Assembly: GCA_049318625.1 (NCBI GenBank)
Contig: JBMOGA010000014.1
Span: 6,684-70,683, forward strand
Direction: 5' to 3'
DNA: 64,000 nucleotides
Origin: JBMOGA01 sp049318625
Lineage (GTDB): Bacteria; Pseudomonadota; Alphaproteobacteria; Rhizobiales; Hyphomicrobiaceae
A model generated the notes under the pieces. The model saw only the letters and a list, made by a program, of their open reading frames with translations. It was not told the origin of the DNA and searched no databases. The translations under genes were made by a program, and so were the position numbers. Positions 24,707 through 33,935 of the stretch are shown here, piece after piece (within the stretch, counting starts at the first letter, position 1; the number at the start of each line of letters is the position of its first letter).

Positions 24707-25326
24707 CCGACGACGAGACACCCGAGACCGACGAGCGCCACGCGCAGAAGATGGCCAAGAAGAAGGCCGCCCGCGACGGCATCATGGCCACGAAGACCGA
24801 GGAGCGCGGTCTCGTCATCGTCAATACCGGCAAGGGCAAGGGCAAGTCGACGGCCGCGTTCGGCATGATTTTCCGCGCCATCGCGCATGGCATGCCGTCC
24901 GCCGTCGTCCAGTTCATCAAGGGCGCCTGGTCGACGGGAGAACGTGACCTGATAGAGCGTCATTTTTCCGGGCTCTGTCAGTTCTACGCCATGGGCGAGG
25001 GCTTCACGTGGGAGACGCAGGATCGCGCCCGCGACGTCGAACATGCGCGCGCCGCCTGGGAAAAGGCCAAGACGCTCATTCGCGATCCGGCGATCCGCGT
25101 CGTGCTGCTCGACGAACTGAACATCGCCATCCGCTACGGCTACGTGCCGGTGGCCGAGGTGGTCGCGTTCCTGACCACCGAGAAGCCGCCGATGACGCAC
25201 GTCATCATCACCGGCCGCAACGCCGCCGAACCGCTGATCGAGATCGCCGATCTCGTCACCGAGATGGCGCTCGTGAAGCATCCGTTCCGCTCGGGCGTCA
25301 AAGCCCAGGCCGGCATCGAGTTCTGA
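24703..25326 (+). CDS. cobO: Cob(I)yrinic acid a,c-diamide adenosyltransferase
   Basis: 207 aa, CobA/CobO/BtuR type. An N-terminal basic helix (ERHAQKMAKKKAARDGIM) is followed by P-loop GKGKGKSTA (about 42-50), then FIKGAW, WETQD, VLLDELNIAI and VIITGRNAAEPLIE. It transfers the adenosyl group from ATP to Co(I) after cobalt insertion. ATG 24703 overlaps the cobN stop (ATGA), indicating coupled translation. A longer frame extending upstream into cobN has no support. Length fits the family. Confidence 0.97.
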   Translation: MTDDETPETDERHAQKMAKKKAARDGIMATKTEERGLVIVNTGKGKGKSTAAFGMIFRAIAHGMPSAVVQFIKGAWSTGERDLIERHFSGLCQFYAMGEGFTWETQDRARDVEHARAAWEKAKTLIRDPAIRVVLLDELNIAIRYGYVPVAEVVAFLTTEKPPMTHVIITGRNAAEPLIEIADLVTEMALVKHPFRSGVKAQAGIEF

Positions 25327-25338
25327 GGCAGAAAGCCC

Positions 25339-26826
25339 GTGACCCGAGAGCGGCGCGTTCCGGCGGTGATGATCCAGGGCACCGGCTCCGATGTCGGCAA
25401 GTCGCTGGTGGTCGCCGGCCTCTGCCGCCATTTCGCCCGCGCCGGACTGGTAGTCCGCCCCTTCAAGCCGCAAAATATGTCGAACAACGCCGCCGCCACG
25501 GGCGATGGCGGCGAGATCGGCCGCGCCCAGGCGCTGCAGGCGCGCGCCGCCCGCGTGGCGCCGAGCGTGCACATGAACCCGGTGCTGCTGAAGCCCGAAA
25601 GCATGACCGGCTCGCAGGTGATCGTCCAAGGCCGCCGCTGGGAGACACTGCGCGCGCGCGACTACGCCCGCCGCAAGTGCGAGCTGATGCCCGCCGTTCT
25701 CGACAGTTTCGAGCGCACCGCGGCCGGCGCCGATCTCGTCCTCATCGAAGGGGCCGGCAGCCCGGCCGAGGTGAACCTGCGCGCCGGTGACATCGCCAAC
25801 ATGGGATTTGCCGAGGCCGCCGATGTGCCGGTGCTGCTCGTCGGCGACATCGACCGCGGCGGCGTCATCGCCAGCCTCGTCGGGTGCCACCACGTCGTCG
25901 CCCCCGCCGATACCATCCGCATCAAAGGTTTTTTGATCAACAAGTTCCGCGGCGACCCGGCGCTGTTCGACGATGGCCTCGTCTTCATCCGTGAGCGCAC
26001 CGGATGGTCGAGCCTCGGGGTGATCCCGTGGTTTGCCGACTCCCACCGTCTGCCGGCGGAGGACAGCGTCGCCCTGACCACCCTCGCCCGCCCGGCCGGC
26101 AATGGCGCGTCCGGCATCAGGATTGCCGTGCCCCTGTTGCCCCGCATCGCCAATTTCGACGATCTCGACCCGCTGCGACTGGAGCCGGGCGTCCAACTTT
26201 CCCTGATCGAACGGGGCCGCCCGTTGCCGGGCGACGCCCACCTGATCCTGCTGCCCGGCTCCAAAACGACGGTCGCGGATCTCGCCGTACTGCGCGCCGA
26301 GGGCTGGGACATCGACATCGCCGCTCACGTACGCCGCGGCGGCCACGTGCTGGGGCTGTGCGGCGGATTCCAGATGCTCGGCCGCACCATCGCCGATCCC
26401 GACGGGCACGAAGGCGCACCCGGCACGACCACAGGCCTTGGGCTGCTCGCCGTCGACACCACGCTCGGCACCGTTAAGACGGTCCGGCCCGTTCGCGGCA
26501 CCGACACTCTGACCGGGCATCCGATCGACGCCTACGAGATTCACCTCGGCGTGACGACCGGCCCCGATACGGCACGCCCGCTTGTGGTGCGCGATGGCCA
26601 ACCGGACGGCGCATCGTCTCACGACGGCCGTATCGCCGGCACCTACCTGCACGGGCTGTTTCAGTCCGACGCGTGGCGGCGTCACTTCCTGGCGCGCCTC
26701 GGCAATCACACGTCGGCAACGATCGCCTACGACGATCTGGTCGAGCGAACCCTCGACGACCTCGCGGACCATATGGCCCGCCATGTCGATCTCGACGCGT
26801 TGCTCGCGATCGCGCGCACACGTTAG
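25339..26826 (+). CDS. cobQ: Cobyric acid synthase (glutamine-hydrolysing)
   Basis: 495 aa. The N-terminal dethiobiotin-synthetase-like ATP domain starts VMIQGTGSDVGKS with FKPQNMSNNAA; the C-terminal class I-like glutaminase domain has GLCGGFQMLG with the catalytic Cys and a late His in TYLHGLF. It amidates four carboxyl groups of adenosylcobyrinic a,c-diamide. GTG 25339 lies 12 bases after cobO. It is the last gene of the riboswitch operon and its stop overlaps the convergent cbiB stop by four bases. Confidence 0.97.
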   Translation: MTRERRVPAVMIQGTGSDVGKSLVVAGLCRHFARAGLVVRPFKPQNMSNNAAATGDGGEIGRAQALQARAARVAPSVHMNPVLLKPESMTGSQVIVQGRRWETLRARDYARRKCELMPAVLDSFERTAAGADLVLIEGAGSPAEVNLRAGDIANMGFAEAADVPVLLVGDIDRGGVIASLVGCHHVVAPADTIRIKGFLINKFRGDPALFDDGLVFIRERTGWSSLGVIPWFADSHRLPAEDSVALTTLARPAGNGASGIRIAVPLLPRIANFDDLDPLRLEPGVQLSLIERGRPLPGDAHLILLPGSKTTVADLAVLRAEGWDIDIAAHVRRGGHVLGLCGGFQMLGRTIADPDGHEGAPGTTTGLGLLAVDTTLGTVKTVRPVRGTDTLTGHPIDAYEIHLGVTTGPDTARPLVVRDGQPDGASSHDGRIAGTYLHGLFQSDAWRRHFLARLGNHTSATIAYDDLVERTLDDLADHMARHVDLDALLAIARTR

Positions 26827-27794
26827 GCCGCCACAGTAGCCACCCCAGCGACCAGCGCCGCCAGCACGACCGACCCGGCCACCAGCAGCCGCAGCGCCCG
26901 GCCGATATCGTCGGGCGCCGCATCCACCCGCCCGCCGGCATTCATCCACGCATCGTCGACCACCTGCCCGCCGTAGCGCCGCGGCCCGGCAAGCGCCAAA
27001 CCGAAGGCCCCCGCCATCGCCGCCTCGGGCCACCCGGCGTTCGGTGACCGGTGGCGCCCGGCATCATGCCACATGGCACCGAAGGCCCCCGCCGCCGACC
27101 CGCCGACGAGGGGCGCCGCCACCGTCAGGATCAGGCCGGCGAGACGCGCCGGCACCAGATTGAGCACGTCGTCGAACCGCGCCGCCGCCCACCCGAACGC
27201 CAGATACCGCTCCGACTTGTGCCCGATCATACTGTCCGCGGTATTGACGGTTTTGTAGACCAGCAGGCCCGGCAATCCGCCGATCAGGTACCAGAACGCG
27301 GGCGCCACCACGCCATCCGTAAAATTCTCCGCTGTCGTCTCGATGGCGGCCCGGCAGACGCCGGCGGTGTCGAGCGACTCCGGATCGCGTCCCACGATCT
27401 GCGACACCGCCGGCCGCGCCGCCACCAGTCCGCCGGACCGGAACGCCGCCGCCACGCGTGCGACGTGATCGTACAGCGAACGCTGAGCCAGCAGCACGGC
27501 CACCACGACGACCTCGAGCACCATGCCGAAGGGCACGTTGTCGGCAATCCAATGCAGCAGCAGACCGCACAGAGCCGCCGTCGCCGTCAACACCGCCACG
27601 GCCCATACGCCAGCCATCCGGCGACGACCGAAAGATCCGTTTTCCGAGTTGAGCCGGCGATCCAACCAGCCGATCAGACGGCCAAACAGCACCACCGGAT
27701 GCGGCAGGCGCCGCCACAGCCAGTCGGGATCGCCGATCACCGCATCGAGGGCGAGAGCCAGCAGCAGGATTAGTGCCGTCAGTGAGCCGAGCAT
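26823..27794 (-). CDS. cbiB: Adenosylcobinamide-phosphate synthase (membrane)
   Basis: 323 aa integral membrane protein (also called CobD in rhizobial and Pseudomonas naming). It opens with a hydrophobic helix and the conserved DAVIGDPDWLWRRLPHPVVLFG, then ETTAENFTDGVVAP and NTADSMIGH. It attaches the aminopropanol (phosphate) arm to cobyric acid. Start ATG 27794 shares its A with the last base of the upstream decarboxylase stop (TGATG), so the two are coupled; that decarboxylase makes its co-substrate. The open frame extends far upstream of this point, but only in the shadow of the neighbouring gene. Confidence 0.95.
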   Translation of the reverse strand: MLGSLTALILLLALALDAVIGDPDWLWRRLPHPVVLFGRLIGWLDRRLNSENGSFGRRRMAGVWAVAVLTATAALCGLLLHWIADNVPFGMVLEVVVVAVLLAQRSLYDHVARVAAAFRSGGLVAARPAVSQIVGRDPESLDTAGVCRAAIETTAENFTDGVVAPAFWYLIGGLPGLLVYKTVNTADSMIGHKSERYLAFGWAAARFDDVLNLVPARLAGLILTVAAPLVGGSAAGAFGAMWHDAGRHRSPNAGWPEAAMAGAFGLALAGPRRYGGQVVDDAWMNAGGRVDAAPDDIGRALRLLVAGSVVLAALVAGVATVAA

Positions 27795-28795
27795 CACGGG
27801 GCACCGCCACCGATTTCGTCGACCGCCGCCGCAAGCGCCGCCGCCAATCGCGCGACGGCCGGCCCCGGCAGACCGAACCGCAGCCAGCCCGGATGATCGG
27901 CGAACCGGCGCACCCAGATCCCCCGGCGCGCCAGGGCCGCGTGGAGATCGACGGCCCGTACATGTTCGGTCAGCACGAACAAGCCGCCATTCCCCCGAGC
28001 GGCGAAACCCTGCGCCGCCAGCAGCGCGGACAATGCGGCGCTCTGCTGACGGATCTCCGCGCGCATCGCTTGCGCCCACGCCCCGTCAGCCAGGGCCGCC
28101 GCGCCGATCTCGATGGCCGGCCCCGACGTGGCCCAGGGACCGAGCCAATGCCGCAGCCGGCCGATATCCGCGCGGTGGCCGATGGCGAAACCCAGCCGGA
28201 CGCCGCCGAGCCCATAGAACTTGCCGAACGAGCGCAGCACCAGCAGGCCGGGCTGGCCCGCCATCGCAACCACGCTCAGCGCCGAATCGACGTCGGCGAA
28301 AGCCTCGTCCACAACGACCAGGCCATGGCGGGCCTGAAGCCGCCCGGCCAAGTCACCGATCTCGCCCGGCGCCACCGTGCGGCCATCCGGATTGTTGGGA
28401 TTGACCACCACAACCACGTCACCGGATGCCTCTGCCAGCACTGGCACAAGCGTCACGACGGCACCTTCGGCACGCCACGTCGCGGCGTGCTCGGTATAGG
28501 TCGGGCCGACCACCGACACGCGGGCGCCCGGCATCAGCCGCGGCAGCATCTGAATGAGGATCTGCGTCCCCGGTGCCGCACAGATGTCCGCATGGTCCGG
28601 CACGCCATAGGCCGCGCGTGCCGCCTCGAGCAGGCGCCGCTCGGCCGCCGCCTGTGGCAGCCGGCGCCAGCTCGCAGGCTCCGGCATCGTGAACGGGTAG
28701 GCCACCGGATTGATGCCGGTCGACAGATCCAGCCACCCTTCGGCCGGCTCTCCGTAGGCCGATCGTGCCGCTCCGATGTCGCCGCCGTGGTGCAC
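27794..28795 (-). CDS. cobD: L-threonine-O-3-phosphate decarboxylase
   Basis: 333 aa PLP-dependent fold-type I enzyme (CobD of Salmonella, CobC of Pseudomonas naming). It opens with HGGDIGAA, typical for this family, followed by LDLSTGINP, NPNNPDGR, VVDEAF and the PLP-lysine motif RSFGKFYGLGGVRLGF. It makes (R)-1-amino-2-propanol phosphate for the corrin side chain. It is ten bases after the cobS stop and overlaps cbiB. It lacks any membrane segment. The gene name is given by Salmonella convention; confidence in the function is high because of the cbiB pairing and the family start. Confidence 0.94.
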   Translation of the reverse strand: MHHGGDIGAARSAYGEPAEGWLDLSTGINPVAYPFTMPEPASWRRLPQAAAERRLLEAARAAYGVPDHADICAAPGTQILIQMLPRLMPGARVSVVGPTYTEHAATWRAEGAVVTLVPVLAEASGDVVVVVNPNNPDGRTVAPGEIGDLAGRLQARHGLVVVDEAFADVDSALSVVAMAGQPGLLVLRSFGKFYGLGGVRLGFAIGHRADIGRLRHWLGPWATSGPAIEIGAAALADGAWAQAMRAEIRQQSAALSALLAAQGFAARGNGGLFVLTEHVRAVDLHAALARRGIWVRRFADHPGWLRFGLPGPAVARLAAALAAAVDEIGGGAP

Positions 28796-28805
28796 GGGTC
28801 CTCCG

Positions 28806-29543
28806 TCAGCGCAACAGCGCCAGGCCGGCGACAGCCGCCAGCAGCAGGACGCTTTCGGTCACCTCGATGCCCGCCCCGAGGCAGTCTCCCGTGATGCCGC
28901 CGGTCAGGGCGCGCCACGCGAACATCAGACCCACAGCGATGAAGGGTGCAACGAGCAACGCCGGCGCCAACACGACCGACAGCGCCGCGAGCCCGGCCAG
29001 CGCCGCAGCCAGGGCCGGAAGCGCCACGCCGAGCTTCAGCCGCGCGCCCGACCCCTCCGCCAGCGGCGGCACGCCACGCGCGACGACCAGAGCGCCCCAC
29101 CGTGCCCACGCCGGAATGAGCAGCAGCGCGGCGCTCGCCCCGCCGTGCCGCATCAGGTCCTCGACCAGGATCAGCTTGGCGACCACCTGCACGACGAGCG
29201 CCAAGACGCCGAATGTCCCGAGGTGCGGGTCGCGCAGCACAGCGAGAAAGCGGCCCGGGTCGCGGTGGGCCGCGCCCAGGGCATCGGCGACGTCGCCGAG
29301 GCCGTCGAGGTGCAACGCGCCGGTCACCGCGATCCACGCCACTACCACCGCCAGAGCACCGATCGCGCTGCCGAGGCCGGAGGCCGCCCAAGCAGCCGCC
29401 ACCAGAATGACGCCGATGATCAGGCCGACCAGCGGAAAAAGCGGGGCCGCACGTGTCATGTCGTCCGGCCGCATGTCGTCCAGGCGCGGCACCGGCAGCC
29501 ACGTCAGGAACTGGATCGCGACGATGAGCGGACGCGGGATCAT
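28806..29543 (-). CDS. cobS: Adenosylcobinamide-GDP ribazoletransferase (cobalamin synthase)
   Basis: 245 aa polytopic membrane protein (CobV in aerobic-pathway naming; not the CobS chelatase subunit). Motifs: IQFLTWLPVP near the start, HLDGLGDVADAL with the Mg-binding aspartates, RDPHLGTFGVLAL and GGITGDCLGA. It joins alpha-ribazole (phosphate) to adenosylcobinamide-GDP, the last step. ATG 29543 overlaps the end of the phosphatase gene. It works at the cytoplasmic membrane next to CbiB. Family-typical length. Confidence 0.95.
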   Translation of the reverse strand: MIPRPLIVAIQFLTWLPVPRLDDMRPDDMTRAAPLFPLVGLIIGVILVAAAWAASGLGSAIGALAVVVAWIAVTGALHLDGLGDVADALGAAHRDPGRFLAVLRDPHLGTFGVLALVVQVVAKLILVEDLMRHGGASAALLLIPAWARWGALVVARGVPPLAEGSGARLKLGVALPALAAALAGLAALSVVLAPALLVAPFIAVGLMFAWRALTGGITGDCLGAGIEVTESVLLLAAVAGLALLR

Positions 29544-30145
29544 GGCTGCACGATCTCCAGGATCTCGCCCCACAACCGCCCGTCCCCGGCGCGACCATAG
29601 TGCAGCGTCACGCGCGTCGCGTAGTCGATCCGCAGCCGCCACAGATCGACGAGCCGCAGCCCCGTGGCAACGGCCAGCGCGCCGCGCAGCGCGCCGGCAT
29701 GAGTAACGACGGCCAGTGTCCCGGGCGCCGCGTCGCCGCCGGCAAGCCGGTCGAGACCGCGCGCCAGCCGCGCCGTGAAGGCAACCCAAGCCTCGCCGCC
29801 GGGTGGCCCGGCCTGCGCGGGATCCTCCAGAAACGTCGCGAAGGCAACGCCCAGCGCACTGTCCGCCTTCAGGTCGTCGAGCAGGCGGCCGTCCCAGGTC
29901 CCGAAATCCATCTCGGCCCAATCGGCATCGACCGTCACGGCGGCGCCCCGCCGCCGGGCCACGTGCTCCGCCCCGGCCCGTGCCCGCTCGCGTGGCGAGG
30001 TCACGATGGTCTGCCAGCTCCGGCGGCCGGCCTGCCGATCCAGGGCCGCCAATCCCGCGGCCGTCACCGGCACTTCGGTGCGCCCGAGCAGGCGCGGTGG
30101 CCCTTCGACCGCGCCGTGCCGCACGAGGTCCACGATCATGCTCAT
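29540..30145 (-). CDS. Histidine-phosphatase family protein, probable alpha-ribazole phosphatase
   Basis: 201 aa. The phosphoglycerate-mutase-like catalytic motif LVRHGAVEG (His at about residue 10) and SPRERARAGA are followed by the second-His strand VVTHAGALR. Location between cobT and cobS points to alpha-ribazole-5'-phosphate dephosphorylation (Salmonella CobC role). ATG 30145 overlaps the cobT stop (ATGA), and its own stop overlaps cobS. Other members of the superfamily act on many phosphoesters, so the assignment rests on context. The remaining C-terminal strand, LHYGRAGDGRLWGEI, is family-like. Confidence 0.85.
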   Translation of the reverse strand: MSMIVDLVRHGAVEGPPRLLGRTEVPVTAAGLAALDRQAGRRSWQTIVTSPRERARAGAEHVARRRGAAVTVDADWAEMDFGTWDGRLLDDLKADSALGVAFATFLEDPAQAGPPGGEAWVAFTARLARGLDRLAGGDAAPGTLAVVTHAGALRGALAVATGLRLVDLWRLRIDYATRVTLHYGRAGDGRLWGEILEIVQP

Positions 30146-31203
30146 TCCGCCCGATCCGTGACGCCGGCTTCGGCGAACGTCGCCATGTCGGTGTGCAGCG
30201 CCACCGCCGCCCGCACAACCGACACCGCGAGGGCCGCGCCGGAACCCTCGCCGAGCCGCAGTCCGAGATCGAGCAGGGGCTCCGCGTCGAGCGCCGCCAG
30301 AACGCGGGCGTGGCCCTGCTCCGCCGAGCGATGGCCAAAGAGCAGCCAGCATCGCACACCAGGATTGATCCGCACTGCGAGCAACGCGGCCACCGTCACG
30401 ATGAAACCGTCGACGACCACCGGCACGCGGTTTTGTGCCGCCGCGATGATGGCCGCAACCAGCGCCGCGATTTCGAACCCGCCGACCGCCAGCAGCGCCG
30501 CCTCGGGCGCGACAGGGCGCCCCGCCAGATCATGCCGCTCCAGCGCCCGGTCGATCAGCATGATCTTGCGCGCCAGCGCCGCGTCGTCGAGGCCGGTGCC
30601 CCGGCCCGTGACGTCGCCCGCCCGGCAGCCGAGCAGCGCGGCGGCCAGTGCCGCGGCGCTCGCCGTATTGGCGATCCCCATCTCGCCGAAGGCGACGAGA
30701 TCACGGCCCGCCATGGCGACACAGGCGATCGACCGGCCGGCTTCGAAAGTTTCCGCTAGTTCACTGGCCGTCAGGGCCGGCTCGACGGTGAAATCCCGGG
30801 TGCCACAGCGCGCCTTGCGCGTCTCGACGCCAGGGACCGGCGCGTCGGCGACCGTCCCGACATCCGCCACCACGAGACGGGCACCGATCTGGCGGGCCAG
30901 AACCGAGACCGCCGCACCGCCGGCCGCGAAATTCCGCAACATCTGCACCGTGACGGCCGACGGATAGGCCGAGACCCCGTGCCGGGCAACGCCATGATCC
31001 CCGGCAAACAGGACGATCGCGACGGCGTCGGCCCGCGGCTCGTCGGTCGCCTGCAATCCGGCGAGCGTCACCGCGAGCGACTCGAGGCGCCCCAGCGCGC
31101 CGGCGGGCTTGGTCAGCACGGCCTGTCGCGCCAGCGCGCGCGCAACGTGCGGCGCCGACGGGGACGGGCAAGGCTCGGATATCCAGGCCAACAGGACGGG
31201 CAA
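30142..31203 (-). CDS. cobT: Nicotinate-nucleotide-dimethylbenzimidazole phosphoribosyltransferase
   Basis: 353 aa (CobU in aerobic naming). Family landmarks: FAGDHGVARHGVSAYP, the hallmark FGEMGIANT, GRGTGLDD and VVDGFIVTVAAL, with the catalytic Glu near the C-terminal GEGSGAALA. It makes alpha-ribazole 5'-phosphate from dimethylbenzimidazole. The start codon is TTG at 31203: GAGGAG lies six bases upstream and no ATG fits. It heads a five-gene overlapping operon (cobT, phosphatase, cobS, cobD, cbiB). No B12 riboswitch is found in front of it. Confidence 0.96.
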   Translation of the reverse strand: MPVLLAWISEPCPSPSAPHVARALARQAVLTKPAGALGRLESLAVTLAGLQATDEPRADAVAIVLFAGDHGVARHGVSAYPSAVTVQMLRNFAAGGAAVSVLARQIGARLVVADVGTVADAPVPGVETRKARCGTRDFTVEPALTASELAETFEAGRSIACVAMAGRDLVAFGEMGIANTASAAALAAALLGCRAGDVTGRGTGLDDAALARKIMLIDRALERHDLAGRPVAPEAALLAVGGFEIAALVAAIIAAAQNRVPVVVDGFIVTVAALLAVRINPGVRCWLLFGHRSAEQGHARVLAALDAEPLLDLGLRLGEGSGAALAVSVVRAAVALHTDMATFAEAGVTDRAE

Positions 31204-31233
31204 GCGGCGCTCCTCGTGAACGGAGGGCTTCCT

Positions 31234-32160
31234 CTATCGAGTTTCGGCCGGCGGCGCCACTGGTCGCCCGGCGCGCCCCGGTCGATCCGGCGACACGCGA
31301 AGCCGCACCGGAATCCCCGAAGGATCGCTCAACAGATACGCCCCGTCCTGCAGGTCCGGCGGCGACGGCAGGCGCCGGACGACATCCGCGGCGGCCGCGT
31401 CGCTGCCGGCAAGGATGTCGAATCCGACGAGCCCGAGTTGCCCGACCGACCGGCCGAGAGCACCGCCGCTCGACCACGTATTGACAGCCACGTGGTGGTG
31501 GTAGCCACCCGCACCGAGCCACAGCGCCCCGGGCCGGCGGTGCGTCACCGCCATTCCGAGCTGATCACCATAGAACGCCTGCGCGCTGGCCAGATCTCTG
31601 ACCCGCAGGTGGATGTGGCCGACGCGGATGGCGATCGGCTCGGCTGGTCGCGCGGCATCGGTCCGGCCTTCGTCCCACAGGGCCTGCACGTCGAGCCGAT
31701 CGGTCGCCATGACGTATTGGCTGCCCGCCCGCTGCCAGGTGCACCGCGGGCGATCGGCGTAGACCTCGATGCCGTTGCCCTCGGGATCGTTGAAGTACAG
31801 CGCCTCGCTGACCTTGTGGTCGGACGCGCCGGTGAGATGCAGGCCGCGGGCGATCGCTCCGGGCAGCCAGGCCGCCAGATGGCGACGGGAGGGAACGACG
31901 AAGGCGGTATGAAACAGGCCGGGCTCCGCGCGCCGGTCGAACGCGTCATCCGGCCGATGCAGGAGGGTCAATACGTGGTGTCCCTCGCTCGACAACACCG
32001 CACGCCCGCCGGCCGGCCCTTCGATATCGAGGCCGAGGATGGCGCGATAGTAGTCGACCATGCCCGCAAGGTCCCGCACCGCGAGCGTCACCGAGCCGAT
32101 CGCCAGAGGCGACTCCAGGGCCGAAAACGGAGTGCCATCGTGGGCCTGAGCCGCCAACAT
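31234..32160 (-). CDS. VOC-superfamily protein with two glyoxalase/dioxygenase modules
   Basis: 308 aa with two beta-alpha-beta-beta-beta pairs: residues about 19-140 (IGSVTLAVRDLAGM ... DPEGNGIEVYADRP) and 175-290 (VGHIHLRVRDLASA ... YHHHVAVNTW). The layout is that of CatE-type catechol 2,3-dioxygenases. His ligands are visible in the second module (GHIHL, HHHV) while the expected final Glu there is not obvious (GIPVRLRV), so metal use is uncertain. Start 32160 has a perfect AGGAGG six bases upstream; the longer frame is discarded. It lies 30 bases before cobT on the same strand, with no known link to cobalamin. Confidence 0.85.
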   Translation of the reverse strand: MLAAQAHDGTPFSALESPLAIGSVTLAVRDLAGMVDYYRAILGLDIEGPAGGRAVLSSEGHHVLTLLHRPDDAFDRRAEPGLFHTAFVVPSRRHLAAWLPGAIARGLHLTGASDHKVSEALYFNDPEGNGIEVYADRPRCTWQRAGSQYVMATDRLDVQALWDEGRTDAARPAEPIAIRVGHIHLRVRDLASAQAFYGDQLGMAVTHRRPGALWLGAGGYHHHVAVNTWSSGGALGRSVGQLGLVGFDILAGSDAAAADVVRRLPSPPDLQDGAYLLSDPSGIPVRLRVSPDRPGRAGRPVAPPAETR

Positions 32161-32413
32161 CCGTTGCCTCCTGGTGGCCGCGCCCGAAAGCAGCACCGTA
32201 AGACTCTCTTTACTGCAATAATCAGTGTTCGTTGCGTAGAACGTCTCGATACGGCAATTATCCCCTTGCCGCTTGCAGCGCCACGAACGAGCGGTTGCCA
32301 CGGCGGCGGGCGTCACGGCCGACCCCCCTCTCTCGCTCCACGCCCGCCGCCGAACTTTTCCGCCTCGCCTGCGAAACCGCTCAACGATCGTCGTGAGCCC
32401 GGGTACCGGGCCG

Positions 32414-32851
32414 TCAGCCGACCCGGCGCCAATCGCCCTCGATGATCTGCTTGGCGCGCTTCTTCTCGAGATGGGCCCGCAGCAGCGCAACATTGCGTTT
32501 GTTGGCGCGAAAAACCACGTCGAAGGCGTCACCCGCGACCGGCACCATGCCGATCACCGTGTCGACCGCGCTGTTGGCCACCATGCGCCAGATCACCAGC
32601 CGCGAGGCTCCGAGCCGCCGGGCCTCCCAGATCAGATAGCCCGAGATGGCCTGAGAGAGCAGATCGCCAACGATAGGGAAAAGGCCGAGCACCGCATCGA
32701 CGCCGATCCGCACATTGGTGCCGGGAATGACAAAAAGGCCGTCGAGAACGGTGGCCAGGGCTTCAAGCCGCGCGACAGCCGCATCGACGTCCGAGGCCGG
32801 GCCTTGCATCGGCTCCACTGTCGCTCGGCGGTTGGACGTGGCGCTGGCCAT
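32414..32851 (-). CDS. DUF4112 domain protein
   Basis: 145 aa. Residues 25-130 carry the DUF4112 pattern: a first helix, then IPGTNVRIGVDAVLGLFPIVGD and a second related unit SAVDTVIGMVPVAGDAFDVVFRANKRN. These two P-x-x-G-D loops recur in the family. It is probably a small membrane-attached protein of unknown function. GGAGGA lies six bases before ATG 32851. On its left are 253 non-coding bases before the VOC gene; on its right lies the SMP-30 gene, also on the minus strand and 59 bases away. Confidence 0.85.
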   Translation of the reverse strand: MASATSNRRATVEPMQGPASDVDAAVARLEALATVLDGLFVIPGTNVRIGVDAVLGLFPIVGDLLSQAISGYLIWEARRLGASRLVIWRMVANSAVDTVIGMVPVAGDAFDVVFRANKRNVALLRAHLEKKRAKQIIEGDWRRVG

Positions 32852-32910
32852 GCTCGCTCCTCCAAATGAGACACCATGTGGTCCGAGCCTCGACGCATTC
32901 AAGTGTGGCA

Positions 32911-33837
32911 TCAGTGATCGTGCAGCTTCAGGCCCGGGCGCTCCCACTCGAAGGCGACCAGGCGCCCGAAGCCGGACAACGTTACGTAGACCGTGCGATG
33001 CTGCGGTCCGCCGAAACACAGGTTGGTCGGATACCGATCCGGCATCGGAATATGGCGCACACTCTGGCCGTCGGGGCTGTAGACGGTGATGCCGCCGTTG
33101 ACCAGCGTGGCGACCAGGATGTTGCCGGCACTGTCGACCGCCATCGAGTCGAAACGCTGGTAGACCCCGCCCGGGCACCCGACCAGCCGCCCGCCGTGCG
33201 GATTGGGCCATGGCAGCTTCCTCGCTTCGCCGGGTCCGACGAGATCGAACGCGACGAGACGCGCGCCTTCGGTCTCCGCCACGTACAGCGTCCGGCCGTC
33301 GGGCGACAGGCCGATGCCGTTCGGCGTCATCATCGGAAAAACCACCTCGCGGATCGCCGACCCGTCGAGCCGGGCGTAATAGACGCCGCCGCGATCCATG
33401 TCGCGCGCGCGCACCTTGCCGAGGTCGGTGAAATAGAAACCGCCCTTGCCGTCCAGCACGAGATCGTTGGGACCGCACAGGCCGATGCCGCCGCAGGCCG
33501 TGTAGAGCGTCGTCACCGCGCCGGTCGCCGGATCGATCCGCTCGATGCGGCCGCCCGAGTAGTCATCGGCTTGCTGCACCGGGCGCAAGCCGTGCTCGGG
33601 ATCGTCGACCCATTTGAAGCCGCCGTTGTTGCAGACGTAGAGATAGCCATCGGGACCGAGCGCGGCGCCATTGGGACCGGCACCGGGCCGCGCCACGATC
33701 GACTTGGCCCCATCCGGGCCGACGCGCGTGACGAGGCCGGACGCGATCTCGACCACCACGATCGATCCGTCCGGCATCGCGACAGGACCCTCCGGAAAAC
33801 GCAGGCCTGACGCGATCTCTCTGAGCACGATGGACAT
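32911..33837 (-). CDS. SMP-30/gluconolactonase-family lactonase
   Basis: A six-bladed beta-propeller of 308 aa. Divalent metal ligands of the family are visible: Glu in FPEGPVAM (about 16), Asn in CGPNDLVLD, Asn in TPNGIGLSPDG and Asp in the last loop (RFDSMAVDSAG). It would hydrolyse sugar or other lactones. No signal peptide with this start. The chosen ATG 33837 follows a GGGGGG stretch; the frame upstream is Cys/Arg-rich noise. It is a lone enzyme, divergent from a small membrane protein gene. Confidence 0.88.
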   Translation of the reverse strand: MSIVLREIASGLRFPEGPVAMPDGSIVVVEIASGLVTRVGPDGAKSIVARPGAGPNGAALGPDGYLYVCNNGGFKWVDDPEHGLRPVQQADDYSGGRIERIDPATGAVTTLYTACGGIGLCGPNDLVLDGKGGFYFTDLGKVRARDMDRGGVYYARLDGSAIREVVFPMMTPNGIGLSPDGRTLYVAETEGARLVAFDLVGPGEARKLPWPNPHGGRLVGCPGGVYQRFDSMAVDSAGNILVATLVNGGITVYSPDGQSVRHIPMPDRYPTNLCFGGPQHRTVYVTLSGFGRLVAFEWERPGLKLHDH

Positions 33838-33935
33838 GGACCCCCCGCGTTGTATTGGAACGGCGTCAAAGACCTGACATGCTGAACCGATAAGCGCAAA
33901 CGCAACGCCCGCCGACGATAGCCACGGGGACGGCC

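Noticed and set aside
31204..32413. B12 riboswitch in front of cobT or the VOC gene
   Set aside because: No GCCACTG or GAGCCAGGAGACC element in either gap.
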